In this document: piece after piece, positions 48,531-60,408 of the stretch
How the letters are laid out: every line of letters begins with the position of its first letter
Numbering within the stretch: the stretch's first letter is position 1
NCBI GenBank assembly: GCA_022559985.1
Contig: JAFJTR010000031.1
Span: 186,001 to 250,000 of the forward strand
Source: Parastagonospora avenae f. sp. tritici 18332-5
Taxonomy: Eukaryota; Ascomycota; Dothideomycetes; Pleosporales; Phaeosphaeriaceae
Direction: 5' to 3'
DNA length: 64,000 nt
The notes under the pieces: generated by a model
Databases searched by the model: none
What the model was told of the DNA's origin: nothing
What the model saw: the letters and a program-made list of their open reading frames with translations, nothing else
Position numbers and translations under genes: made by a program

Positions 48531-50287
48531 GGTGGTGTTTAGTCGTGAGTACCCTTCGCGCTCGCGATGAAGAGCGAGACGCATCCTGCGCAATCGCTGA
48601 AGTGAATGCTTTGCCCAGGCTTGGTGATGGAGTCGTAGTGGAGCATTTACACCTTGATGGACACTAGCGAGCGAATCAGGGGCGGCGTTATGATAAGCAG
48701 TGTGGTTGGCGGGTGTGGCGGTTGGGGGTTTAATATTGAGACGGAGGAAGGTACCAGGAGGGTAGATGGTGGGATTTTCATTCCACGCGACGGACCGTAT
48801 GGGGATGAATATGCGTTGGGGTGGTGCAAGATAGCTGAAGGTGTGAGATGGACAGGGGGGTTAAGAGAAGGGCCGCTTGAGGCGATTTGAGACAGTTTAT
48901 GCTTACCAACAATTGGAACGTCAGTTGTGAAGCAGAAAGATGCATGGTAGATTTCGAGAGATGATTATGGGTTCCGGAAAAAACATGACAATTAGACTGA
49001 TGAGAAAACGAGGTAGTAGACTGGGTTGAATAGTCCGCATATTTGAGACTTTGGCCCAGTAAAAGCAGGATGAAGTCGACGTCTCAAACCTACAGCAACA
49101 ACAGCTTTGACTGCACAGATTGTTGCGATATCAGAACCAGCAAGTAGCCGGAGCTATTCAACGTATCACCAGACTTCTGTCGCAAGTGCAAGCCTTCGTG
49201 TACAGCTTTAGGATATAGCATGAGCTGCTAGTTGGCGTACTTCGCTTCCATCGTACCTGGCAATCCATGACTTTCAGTAGCTTGGACCAGACTAATTTGC
49301 TAGGTAGAAAGACTAACGCAGCGAGACAACTCCAAAAGCTCAGTTCAGGAAATTACCACTCCCGCCAATGAAAGCTGCAAATGACTCTAGTAATCCGCGA
49401 GAGAGGAGTATGATTAGGCTGACAATTAAGCTAGAGTTGTGTGAAACCTACACCTACACCTACACGACAAGCGGTCCGTTCCAATGCGCGTAGGACGTCG
49501 TCCCGTTTTTGCACCTGCGCAGACCAATCAACGCGCATGTGCAAGCTGGCACAAACAACACGATATTTGGGATTATTCTACTATACAAAGTCAACAAATT
49601 TACAATTCCCATTAGAAGGCACGAGAGTTGACCCAAGGCACAATCGATTCACCCAATTTGGTTCGAAACTCCAGTCTGTTGCCGACAATAGATCATGAGG
49701 CTGAGCATAAAACTTCACACCGCGAAGTCTCCTCCCGCGGGCTAAGAATTGCAGTGCAGCTGCACGTCCTGTTGTGGCAAATGACAAACCACTACCTCCC
49801 CTCTCCGAGGCTAACAATTGCAGTGCAACCCCGTCCAACTCTCAGATCGCCAAAATAGGCATCGTCTAACATGCACCTCCACAAGGATGCATGGACCTAC
49901 CATACTTCATACCTATAAGTTATCGAACATCGTTTTCGAACTCTGCATCTTCAGTCGATCAGCGCGCACTTGCCGTCGCGAACGTATTGATATGCTGCGT
50001 GGCTTGGTAAAAAGAATACCAGAATAATCCTAAATATATAAATGGGGTAGTGTAATGGTCAGAGGCTGGTATGCACGCTGACTGGGTCTGCTTTGCTGAG
50101 AAGGTTGGTATATGCCGTGAAGATGTCAGCCCTACATGCATTGAAACACCCAGGACCTGCTGTGTTAGCACTCGCACAAATCCTAATCACGACAGAAACG
50201 CACACTTGAAGCTCAAGATAACTGAATGTTATTCGTCATTCAAAAACTAATCATTACCATTAAACCCGTTCCGGATCATGTTTTTTT
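48531..50287. other. Gene-free region right of the putative cluster
   Basis: About 1.75 kb with only short unconvincing open frames. It contains a short CCTACA triplet (49447-49464) and a separated 19-base direct repeat near 49740 and 49809. Confidence 0.55.
49740..49827. repeat. Pair of 19-base direct repeats
   Basis: Copies at 49740-49758 and 49809-49827 share GGCTAA, then one differing base (G or C), then AATTGCAGTGCA: 18 of 19 identical, 50 bases apart. They could be binding sites or the trace of a small insertion; nothing else supports either. Confidence 0.7.
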
Positions 50288-51884
50288 CTAATGCTGACCA
50301 AAGTACTTTCCCTTGCCCTTGCCCCACTTGGGCTTAACAACAAATGCACCGCGATCAATCGTGTTGATGACAGTGTATCCGCTGGGGAACGTGAAATGGC
50401 TCCACGTGCCTGCATCCCACAACGCATCACCACCACCGGGCTTCATGTCGTCACCAGGGAATACGTCAAAGTAGGCAATCTCCTCGACCTTGCTGCCGTC
50501 GGGGAAGCGCGGGATGCTGCTGACGTCGAGGATGCGCAGGCCGGATTGGTAGTTGGATTGGAAAGCGAGGCCGTCGTGTACGAATTGGTTGTGGTCGACC
50601 ATGCGGGTGGTGGCTTTGTAATAGCCGGAGACCTTGGGGGCTTCGAGGTTTTGAATGTCCCAGATGTATGTGACAGCGAAACCATCTTTGGCGGGTGATC
50701 CGACCGCAGTTCGGTTGGGATCAATCTGGCCCTCGTCGAGCTCGTCGTCCATGACGAGGTGGGTCTGCCAGTATTCATCGGTGACCCAGCCTTGGTGGGT
50801 GTACGAGGCGCCGACGTAGGGAGTGCGGGAGATGATTTTGCCAGCGCCGACACCCTTCTTGTTGGTGACGTCGTAGATGGTTAGGGTGTCCTCGTTGTAG
50901 CCGTAGCAAATGTCACGTCCCTGGAAATGATCAGAGGTGCACTAGACGAGATTCGGAAAATCGAGACTTACATAGTACTTCTTGTGGGGCCCGCGGTAGA
51001 CAATACACTGAGCATCGTGGGTGTAGCCGTCCTGGGGTGCGCAACCCTCAACGTACGGCTTGGTGATGTCGTCGGTGTTGATGAAGATGGGGCCACCGGC
51101 GCAGGTGTCGTTGCGGCCAGGGCGTCCACCGCAGCCGAGAGCGACGACGTAGTTCTTCTCCTCGTTGGCACGGACAGTGTGGGAGCGTCCGGCAATACCC
51201 TGAGTAAGATTGACCCAGGCAATGTCCGTCTTGATGTCGAAGGTCTTTGGGCTCTTGGGGTCGAGCTTGAGGAGCTTCTTCATGTCGAAGAACTGGACAC
51301 CGTGACCGATACCCTCGGAACCGATGACAAGAGTGTCCTTGAGGACTTGCATCTCGCGCCAGATGACAGAGTCGTTCTGTGCGGGAAGGCGACCAAGGTA
51401 CTCGAGTTGACCCTTCTTGGTCACCTCGGCGAAAGCGGCACCGTAGGTCTGACCAATGGCGATGAACTCGCGGTTCTTGTAGGTCCATCCCCATGAACCA
51501 GAACCATCGCCGACAGGGTCGCCAAGCTCGGCGTGAGTCTTAAAGTCGTACATGTCGATGTTCTTACATTTGTAACTTTTACAAGTGTTAGCTCACGTCT
51601 AATTGGTCCCAGCAAATCATTGCTTACGTCTGATCGGCATCGCCCTTGACTGCCTCGACGCGACCGTTCTTGCACTCGATCTTGTCCTTGTTGGAGCGCT
51701 TCTTGTGGAAGTCAATCCACTTCTTGCTGTCGTATTCGCCAGCGTCGCGGTGCTTGGCCCATGCTGCCTCTTTCGCGGACATCATGAGGTCCATGACCTC
51801 GCCAGAGGCGTATTCGGCGTGTGTGAAGCCATGGGCAGAGGCCAGGGGCACAATGGCTGCTGTAGCGAGAGTAGACCACTTCAT
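50288..51884 (-). CDS. Secreted LVIVD / choice-of-anchor-B-like protein
   Basis: Three exons: 51884-51628, 51575-50972 and 50920-50288, 497 residues; introns are 52 and 51 bases. The first acceptor (GTAAAAG) was chosen because it yields DQTYKCKNIDMYDF in frame. A signal peptide MKWSTLATAAIVPLASAHG is followed by a short linker and then a beta-propeller-like body. Its motifs fit the choice-of-anchor-B / LVIVD group as I remember it: GSWGWTYKNREFIAIGQ, AGRSHTVRANEEKNYVV, THDAQCIVYRGPHKKYYGRD, YTHQGWVTDEYW and LVMDDELDEGQ. It probably acts outside the cell or in the wall; no enzymatic role is established that I know of. It does not resemble known cyclic-peptide pathway genes and probably lies outside the cluster. 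Confidence 0.82.
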
Positions 51885-53376
51885 CTTTGCAAACGGTACT
51901 GCGGATTGTCGGGTTGGCAGATGATCCAGCAACCTGGGTGGAGGAGAGCGCACTTTATATGTCTTGTGCACCGACAGCACCAAGACCAAAGCACCGCATT
52001 GTTTGGTACAGTCGCGTGCGATGCCCCGGTTCGCCTTACAGTGGGAAGATGATCATCGACGTGAGACCTTCCTATCGTAGGTGGTACAGAGTCGAAGCAT
52101 CTGTACCCAAGCCCCGTATCGAAGCATTAATGTTGGCAGTAGCATGTCAATAGCGCTGGGCATGTCTTGGGAGCGGCTTGGGACACGGAGGGATTCCAGC
52201 GGTGATTTGCTCTGTAAAGTGCTGGAAGCTTGGCGGCATTTCGACCTGCACTTCGAGAACAAGCTGCGGATCTTGCTTACCATGCAGCGGTGGTGGACAA
52301 CGCGGGGCCAGCGACATGCACGACAGGCTTGATTGTCCGCCCGCCGGCGTGTGCGCTGATAGGCAGGTTGTTTATCCGTATCAGGAAGGTGCCAAGATAT
52401 TGTAGGATTGCATCTGCGCCACAACGACAGAGCCGCGGGAGTTCGGAGCCGACACCATTGAGGTCATGAGGGATATTTGCTGCGCTCTGGTTGATTCGTA
52501 AGAGTAACACGGGTGTCGGTCGGAGGATGCGGAGTATCCTGGCTCGAATGTGATATTTTGCTGTGCATGTGATATAGGTATGAAGTGGGCAGGGGTTGAT
52601 AGGAAGCGAGCAAGCATTGCAGACCTGGATATGCTTGTGCCTGGCAACCGCTTCAAGCCGGAGAACATGGTCGTTTGGTGGCAAGCAATTTTACCGTTGT
52701 TCCGTCCCTGGCGGAAGTACCAATTTGGCTAGAAGCCAGGGTCTTATCTTGGTGGAGCAGGTCCGATCGACGTAGCAGAGCTTGGAGACAGACTGTGACC
52801 AAAGTTGTTACATGACTCGCAGGAAGAACAGGCGTGATGTGAATACTGAGGTCAGACAGGAGACGGGAGCTGCGAAATCCGTGTGGTAAACACTGGATAA
52901 AAGTAGGGAGTACCGAACTATGATATAGTTGGCCGACTGTATTGGCACTGCAGTGTCTATACTGCTTGCGAATGAAATGAGCAGAATTGAGGCCGATAAG
53001 TACCAAGGCCAGCAGGGACTGAAGTTGGATGATTGGGCGGATGTAGGGGCGCTGCATATTGTGGAGACCTCCCAACTGGTGGCACGCGTTCACGTGAAGC
53101 CAGTCATGGTCCTGTCAACATCACTTCTCCACGTGCTTGCATCCGCTAATTTGTAGACAGTCGAGTACGGCGCACGTAGAGAGGGAAACGTGAACAGAAC
53201 ATTACACATGATGAGGTGGTGAGAAGTAGGTGCACACGTGAGATTGAGCGGTCCGCAGCCGTACGTATGTTCTCCGGCTCGGCTAAACATGCCCTGCCGA
53301 AGTTCGCGACAACTTCAAGACCAGCAGCTCCAATGCGAAATCAATCATCCCAGCAACAACACCCATCTCGACCAAC
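51885..53376. other. Gene-free region before the housekeeping block
   Basis: About 1.5 kb with short overlapping frames on both strands, none protein-like. It carries the promoters of the secreted protein (leftward) and of the cyclin gene (rightward). Confidence 0.55.
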
Positions 53377-54680
53377 ATGAAGCTGTCGGAGGATGACCTG
53401 TACCGCACTTCAACCCAGTACAAGGCCTGGTCCTTCACCAAGGAACAAATTGCGGCGCAACGCCTGAAAACCAACCTCCAAGCCACCGAACGCGTCAAAG
53501 CAAATGTCGCGAGACAACGCGCGCAGCGCGCTCAGCAGACCGAGACGGATAGCATAGGCTCTGGAGTCGAGAATGGGAGCGGCGCTAACACCCCGCTTCC
53601 CGATCGGGGCAGCGATGTGAAGGAGGTGGATTGCTTGACAGCGGACGAGGAGTTGATGATAGTCGACGAATTCTGCGAGAGAGCACTACAGCTCGGAGCG
53701 CACTGCCAGTTTCCAATTGAAGTTACTGTACGAATGACCTCAATCGACCCTCTCAATTCAAAATACTGATATAGTTCAAGGCAACATGCATCCAATTCCT
53801 GCGCCGCTTCTACCTCTTCAACTCGCCCATGACATACCACGGCCAAAACATCTCCCGCACCGCCATGTTCCTCGCTTCCAAAGTCGAAGGCGCCATGCGC
53901 CCAATCGACCACTTCGCCACGAATTTTAAGAAGACGACGGCAGAGCAGATCCTCGCGCCTGAATACGTCATCGTCCAGGGCCTGCGCTTCAACTTCGATG
54001 TCAGACACCCGTTCCGCGCGTTAAAAGGCGGGCATCTGGAGCTCATAGAGATCGCGAAGGGAACATATGAGGGTCCGAATCATCTGGAAGAAGGCATGAC
54101 GAGCGCAGACCTCAGTGCTAGGATGTTGAAGTTGCCGAACAAAAAAGGCCAGCCGTCCAACGCCACGATGCAGGACATGGAAAAGCGCATCACAGAAGCC
54201 TACGGCTTTGCCTCACACATCCTCAAAACCGCCGCGCTCCTCACAGATGCGTATTTCCTCTACACGCCCGCGCAGATCTGGCTCGCCGCGCACACTCTCG
54301 CCGACGGCCCGCTCACCTCCTTCTTCCTCGGCGTAAAACTCCCCGCTTCCTCTCCCCAGCTGCCCAAACTCACCGCAGTGGTAAAATCCTGCGCAACCTT
54401 GCTCTCCTCGCATAGAAGTTACATTGCGACAGTCAACCCCCAGGCCGACGAGAGCGCGCACAAAGCGCGCGTCAAGGCGCTGATTGAGAAGCTGAAGAGT
54501 TGCCGGGATCCGGATAAAGTCGATCTTGTGAAGCTGAATCAGGCGCAGAAGAGGGATGCGGTGAATGAGGAGAATGGCGGGGTGGAGGAGAATAAGGCGA
54601 AGAGGAGGAAGGTGGGCAGGGAGGAGTATCAGAAGGCGAGTGATGAGTTTTGGGGGCCTGAGTTGGGGAAGAAGGAGTGA
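53377..54680 (+). CDS. CCL1: Cyclin H, regulatory subunit of the TFIIH kinase
   Basis: Two exons, 53377-53727 and 53775-54680, 418 residues; the intron is 47 bases (GTACGA to ATATAG). The N-terminus MKLSEDDLYRTSTQYKAWSFTKEQIA is the typical cyclin H opening. The first cyclin fold spans the intron, with FKATCIQFLRRFYLFNSPMTYH followed by TAMFLASKVEG. A second fold runs to about residue 340, and the tail is Lys-rich (ENKAKRRKVGREEY). Cyclin H activates Cdk7/Kin28, which phosphorylates the RNA polymerase II tail and, in many organisms, cell-cycle kinases. It works in the nucleus. This is an essential conserved gene and starts the housekeeping block. It is convergent with the next gene; 147 bases separate their stops. 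Confidence 0.9.
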
Positions 54681-54827
54681 GAGAGGAATGGAATGGAATG
54701 GGGTCTTGCATAGCGTGGAGTTTAGGTATGTATTTGGGCAACTCTAGAGCAGAGTTCTTTTCTTCTCTTGTTTCGTTTTACTATACTGTACAATTCTACC
54801 CTCGTCATCTCACTTTCACCATCATTC

Positions 54828-57006
54828 TTAATCTTTCTTCCTCTCACCTCCACCTCCCTCCCTCCTCAAAACCCCTCCTCCTGTACCAGCCGTATGCACC
54901 ATCGGCGCAACCGGCGCCAGCCCCAATGGCTTCCTACCCCCTAGCACCGAATTTCCGAGGAACTTGGGCATACCTCCACCCACACCCACACTTCCTCCCC
55001 TACCCCGAGCATCTCCACCAACCGCACCTCCCATACCTTCCTCTTCACCACCTCCTTCTGCTTCCTCCTTCTCCGCAACTTCCCTCGCCCTAATCTCCTT
55101 CATCAGCCCCTGCATCTGCAGGCGATATACCTGCGGCACATTCGCATTGGAGCCGAACGTCGCGAGGAGTTCGGTTTTGCGCTTGTTGTAGCGCGTGCGC
55201 AGGGAGGCGGCAGTCTTGGGCTGCGGGGCGGAGGGCGGGATTTCGGAGTCGGAGTCGCTCTCGTTGCCGGAGTGGGTTGGAGCTTGCTGGGGAGTCTGGT
55301 TGGTGAGAGAGGGGGAGGGGGAAGGGGCTTGGGAAGTAATGGTGGGACCGTTGCGGTACTCGTCGCGGCGCCGCTGGAGCTCAGACGTCGAGTGCGAATC
55401 GGAACTGAGGTCGCGCTTGCGCTTGGGGAGGCCGGGCGACAGCGGGAAGATGGGGACGGCGCTGGTGCGGCGGGAGATGGGTTCTTCTGCATCGTTGGGG
55501 GGAAGGCGAGGAGCGACACTGCTGCGGCGAGAAATTGGCTCTTCTGCATCACGAGGGACGGCGCTGTTGCGGCGGGAGATGGGCTCTTCGGCGTCGGAGG
55601 AGATGTGGCGGCGCTGGGTGAGGCGCGGAGGGGGCATGTCGCGCTCGACTTCGAGCTCGGGCTCGGGCTCGGGCTCTGGGTCTTCGAAGAGGGCGTCGAG
55701 GGCGCCTTGCTGCTCGTGGTCTTGGTTACCGTTCGGAGCAGCAGGGGTTTCATCGCTGCCATCATGCTGCGCCACATCAGGTGTAGGCGTCTGTCTCGTC
55801 TCACTGCCATCCTCAGACTGCCTAACCGCCGGTTCCAAATCCCTTCGATACCTCGCATCCTCCCTCTTCATCTTAACCCCAAAGCTTTCTTCGAAGTCCT
55901 GCAGCACGCTCTTGAGCTCGACAATGCTCTTGTGTAGCTCGGGAAAGTCGGTGCCGACGTTGGAGTACACAGAGACGACGTTCCAGCTGGCCATCATCAG
56001 GTTGTCGAAGTTGGGGAAGGCGGTTTTGATGACGTTGTTGAAGAGGTCGACTTTGGTGGTCGTGGGGATGGCGTTGAAGGTGGCGGTTTTGGCGTCTTCG
56101 GGGATGGTGTTGAGGCCGATGTGTTTGCGCTTGTTGGTCGAGTGTTTGAAGACGGGTTCGCCGGGACGACGTTTCTTGGCCCTCTTGACTTTGGGGATGT
56201 TAGTTTGAATAAATCAAGTTGGTGAGGTGGGCTTACCTAGAGCAGAAGATCCGTTCTGTGCTGCACGCTCAGGGTCGAGCCTGGAGAGTGTCTGGTATGG
56301 TCAGTGACTGAATTCGAAAGGAGATGGATGTGGGCGGATCGTGATAATTGAGCCTGGAGATATTCAACTATTTGTTGACAGCTTGGACGCTGCGTCGCGA
56401 ACACTTTGAATACCCCCAGGCTCAATCAGCCCAGCAGCACGCAAATGCCAAAGACCATGAATCCAAAGAGAAATGACTCACCTGTCCAACACGAAACTCC
56501 TCTTCAACCGGAGCCTTACTCGCAATCTCAAACGCACTCCGCCTCAGCTCATTGACCTTATTCTTCCTCTCCAAAATCGTCCTAAACTTAGTCTCAAACA
56601 GGCCGACCATCGTCTTCGCAATGAAGCTGTGAATTGGCACAGTCTCCAAGTTCGCTTCATCGGGCTTCAATGCATCTTCCATGCGCAGCTCAAACGTGTC
56701 ATCTTCGACTGTCAGGTAGGCGCGGTAGATACCCGCCGGGCCCTGGTCGCTGGCAGTGTCGAAGTGAACGTTGCCCAGATCGTAGCGCATGGCGGAAGGA
56801 CGGAGAGTTACCATGACGAGCGGAGGATGTACAGCGCCATTGATGCGCTTGTATGCGGGCGGCTCGTTATCAGAGAGCCCGGAGAGGAACTCATTGAGGT
56901 GGGGGATGTCAGTCCAGCGGAGCTGGTCGCGGAGCGTGAGGGCGCGCTTCTGCGCCTTGTTGAGCGAGTGGAAGGTGGGAGCTTCCACCGCCATGTTGGG
57001 AGCCAT
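54828..57006 (-). CDS. Unrecognised protein with repeat-containing low-complexity tail
   Basis: Three exons: 57006-56482, 56291-56237 and 56188-54828, 646 residues. The first intron is long for this locus (190 bases); the second is 48. I do not recognise the family. The first 175 residues look globular (LRDQLRWTDIPHLNEFLSGL, then SFIAKTMVGLFETKFRTILERKNKVNEL). A basic stretch RAKKRRPGEPVFKHSTNKRKH looks like a nuclear localisation signal. A predicted helical segment follows around SIVELKSVLQDFEESF. The last 250 residues are disordered, with three near-copies of DAEEPISRR plus SAVP-like residues, an EPEPEPELEVE acidic run and a Gly-rich end. A nuclear structural or chromatin role would fit but is not supported by a known domain. 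It may also be two adjacent genes wrongly joined at the long intron. Confidence 0.7.
55452..55595. repeat. Three-copy coding repeat (DAEEPISRR)
   Basis: Three spaced copies of a unit of about 42 bases encode DAEEPISRRNSAVP, DAEEPISRRSSVAP and DAEEPISRRTSAVP. RRxS looks like a basophilic-kinase phosphorylation site in each copy. Copy differences are partly silent, so the repeat seems maintained as protein. Confidence 0.85.
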
Positions 57007-58183
57007 GGTGGTGTGGTGAGGGAGAAGTGTCGTGGTTGGGCACTTTGTGGTGGTGACAATGTGGTGGCGGAGGTTGCGGGGTGGGGAGATATAGTCGCGT
57101 ATTCTTCGAGCTCAGGGAAAATTTCGCCCGAGCTTGCTGTGACGGGACTGTAACCCTCCAGGTGGCCGTTGGCGGGGCAGATTGAAGAGCGGTCCGATCG
57201 CGGCTCACCTCAAGCGCAGGTGAGCGGTGTCGGCGGCGGGAGAGTAAGCCTTGAGGGTCTTTTGGCTTAACGGTAAGCGGAGAAGTAATCGATGAGGTTG
57301 ATCGAAGCCAGGATTGATAAGGAGGTGAGGATCGTGGTAGGGAGATGGAGGAGCTTGGAGTGCGGAGGCCAGAATATATACTCAGGGATCACAGATGCTG
57401 CTGTGGCGATCTCTCACCTCAACAGCGGCGGGAGCGCAGGCAAGCCCTCAAGTAAAGGCACAGGCAGACGGAGTGAAAGAGGATGCCTAGCGCACTATGA
57501 TGCTTCCCAAATGCTGGCTGATGTAATGCTCTTTAAGCAGGAGACGTTCGTGGAAAGAAATGCTAGGGAAGCAATTTCCGCCACTGAGACACCATGAAGG
57601 ACTGGCAGAAGAGGTCAAGGCAGTAAGAAGAAGATACCTGTGGTACCGATCATAACAACGAAGGCAACTCAATTGTTGCCGTGAGCTCCAACATTTTCAA
57701 AGAGGCCATGGTTGAATTGGGCAAAATGGCATGCTAGATCTTGCTCTATCCTTCAAATATTGAGCTTCAAAGGCAAAACCCCGTGATGAGCAGTCCTCTG
57801 AAGCTGGATAGGCATAAAGAATAACTAGAACAATAATCATGAAAGAAATTGTAGAGAACTTGATCCTTAGTCTGAGGTTCAAAATAGTATTGTATTTCAT
57901 CAAGGGTAAACAAGATGTGATCAAGAGAGAGTGGCGCAGGCCAAAGAAGAAGTGACATGAGATGATTTGACATGGCAGAAGACTGCGAATATGTGTGAAA
58001 TGTACATATTCTTCAAAAAATAAAATTAGTGTGCAACAAAGTCACTGACTTCTGGAGACATGACGAAAAAGCTGGACCGGCAATGAATATTATGAGCTTA
58101 CCAAGTCGAGCTCGCATCTATTTCTACTCATACACATTCGAAGATCATCAGGTTTCGCTGGCTGCCTGCATACGTGATCTGGC
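57007..58183. other. Gene-free region between unknown gene and RPT2
   Basis: About 1.2 kb. The left part is the promoter of the leftward gene; the right part is an A/T-rich 3' flank of RPT2. No convincing gene, tRNA or repeat. Confidence 0.55.
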
Positions 58184-59730
58184 CTACAAGTACAGACCCT
58201 CGGGTTCACCTTCGCTCTTGGTCTTCAGTACTCGCTCCCTTGCAGCACGGAAGTCCTCCATGTTGACGCGCATTCTTCGCTCACGTAGAGCCAAGAGCCC
58301 GGCCTCGGAACAGATGGCCTTGATATCGGCACCGGAGAGGTCGTCCTTCTGGTTGATGAACTCGTCGAGGTCGACGTCTTCGTTCAAAGACATCTTGGAC
58401 GTGTGGAGGGTAAAGATCTTCTTCTTGGTTGATTCTATGATATTGTCAGCTGTATGCCTTCATGGAAGATGATTGGTAACTTACGGTCAGGGTTCTCAAA
58501 GAGAATCTTTCGGTCAATACGACCGGGTCGAATCAGGGCAGGGTCGAGCGTCTCGATCTTGTTGGTGGCCATGATGACCTTGACGTCACCACGGTCGTCG
58601 AAACCGTCGAGCTGGTTGAGGAGCTCCAACATGGTTCGCTGAATCTCACGCTCACCTCCTGACGTTGACTCGTATCGCTTCGTACCGATGGCGTCGATCT
58701 CGTCGATGAAGACGATGGAGGGTGCGTTCTCCGCGGCAGTCTGGAACAGCTGTCGGACTAACCTGGGGCCGTCTCCGAGGTACTTCTGAATCAGCTCACT
58801 ACCAACAATACGCAGGAACGTGGCGCTGGTCTGGTTGGCCACGGCCTTTGCCAACAGAGTCTTTCCGGTACCAGGCGCACCGTAGAGAATGACACCCTTC
58901 GGCGGCTTGATACCCATCTCCTCGTACAGCTCCGGATGCAGCAGTGGCAGCTCGACCGCCTCTCGTACTTCTTGAATCTGCTGCTCCAGACCACCAATGT
59001 CCGCATACGACTCGGTCGGCGCCTTGTCCAGCTTCATGACCGACACCAAAGGATCCGCATCGTCCGTTAGCACACCTACGACCGACACCGACTTATGATG
59101 TAGTAGAATGCTGGCTCCTGGCTCGAGCAGGTCCTTGTCGACGAAAGACATGATGGAAACGTAGTATTCGGGGCCGGTGGCGCTGGACACGATGGCGTGG
59201 TCGTCGTCGATTAGCTCCTCAAGGTTGCCTACGCCCATGGGGCTGCCGCGCATGTCGTCCACCCGCGATCGCTCATCGGCGTTCCTGTCCGCGGCGTCCT
59301 CGCCACCCTGGGGCACGGGCGCGTTGCCCTCCTTAACGGCCTTCGCCTTCCGTAGCCGCTCCTGGTTCTCGACATACTCTTCCTCCAGCAGCAGGTGGTC
59401 GTGGATGCGCTGCATACGCAGATACCTCAGCTTGCATCGTGCGGTCGGGTAGACGATGGGGAGCTTTGCGGCGGCGCTGGGACCGGCAGCCTTCTTCTTC
59501 TTCCTGCCGATGCGGGTCGTGGGCTGTGGTGGTGGCTCGTACTTTGGCTTATCCTTCTGCAATGAATGTCAGCATCACATGATGACAAATAGAGCTAGGC
59601 ACAACGCACCTTGTCTTTCTTGTTCTTGTCGTCGCCGGGAGGGCCACCGCCTCCAGCACTGGACTGCTGGTTACCCTGCGTATTGTCAGTATGCGGCCAA
59701 ACGACCTCCGCAGGGAGGCAAGCTCACCAT
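58184..59730 (-). CDS. RPT2: 26S proteasome regulatory ATPase Rpt2
   Basis: Four exons: 59730-59728 (only the ATG), 59675-59610, 59556-58485 and 58434-58184, 463 residues; introns are 52, 53 and 50 bases. The joined start MGNQQSSAGGGG is the N-myristoylation signal typical of Rpt2. A coiled coil (RIHDHLLLEEEYVENQERL) precedes an OB fold. The AAA domain has Walker A YGAPGTGKT, Walker B FIDEIDAIGTKR and the arginine-finger region RPGRIDRK. The chain ends EGLYL, an HbYX tail that docks into the 20S core and opens its gate. The protein is one of six ATPases unfolding ubiquitinated substrates. The human and yeast proteins have about 440 residues; the excess is in an acidic insert after the coiled coil (about residues 95-125). 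It is divergent from UBC1, another ubiquitin-pathway gene. Confidence 0.97.
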
Positions 59731-60408
59731 GACACGCGGTCAGCCTAGGGATCGTGGAGAATTATTCGGCGATTATGAGGAGCAGTGAGTTGTCCGGGGG
59801 CAGTCAGACTGCAGAGATGAGCGATGGGGTGGTGCGGTGGCGGTCGTGATTGTCGTGTTGATGGTGCTCATGGCCGCGCTGATGCCGCCGTAGCTTCCTG
59901 CTTATGTAATGGCCTGTGCCTATAGCGTCACTGCTTCTCGACCACCCGCCTCACCTTTCCATAGACCGACAGACACGTCAACAAGCTCCTGATTGTGATA
60001 GATAAACATCTCCTGTGCTCTTCATCCGTACAACTCTGCTACATACTTTGTTCTTTCATTTCAAGTGACCCACTAACCATACTTGCGCCCCGCGGTCGCA
60101 CCCGAGCTTCAAGCAGCTCCCCACGCGGGTTGTCAGGTACTCTTTATACGCTTACGACTGCCTCCACTTTACAGCGTATGTGCAGCTCAACTTGACACCT
60201 CACACGCGACCAACATCACTTTCTGCCCCATCCAACCGCCAATTCACCAACACTCGTGACTCCGACCCCGCAGCAGCTGGCGCCTCTGGAGCCTCAGGCT
60301 GACCACTGCTCAGATACACCGCTCGCTGCCTATCTTGCACCACGCCCCGCCTTACTCTCTTCTCTCCTCTTCCTCCAAGCACTCTCTCCGTCTTCTCGAC
60401 CCTACACA
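59731..60408. promoter_or_regulatory. Divergent promoter region of RPT2 and UBC1
   Basis: A 678-base region between two oppositely transcribed ubiquitin-proteasome genes. The part next to UBC1 is C/T-rich (TCTCTCCTCTTCCTCC), a common feature of fungal housekeeping promoters. I could not identify a proteasome-control element (PACE-like) with confidence. Confidence 0.55.

Noticed and set aside
49447..49465. CCTACA triplet, telomere-like
   Set aside because: Only three units, and housekeeping genes lie on the right, so this is not a chromosome end.
49650..49680. GGTTCGAAACTCC resembling a tRNA B box
   Set aside because: The spacing of the box is wrong and no A box or cloverleaf can be drawn upstream.
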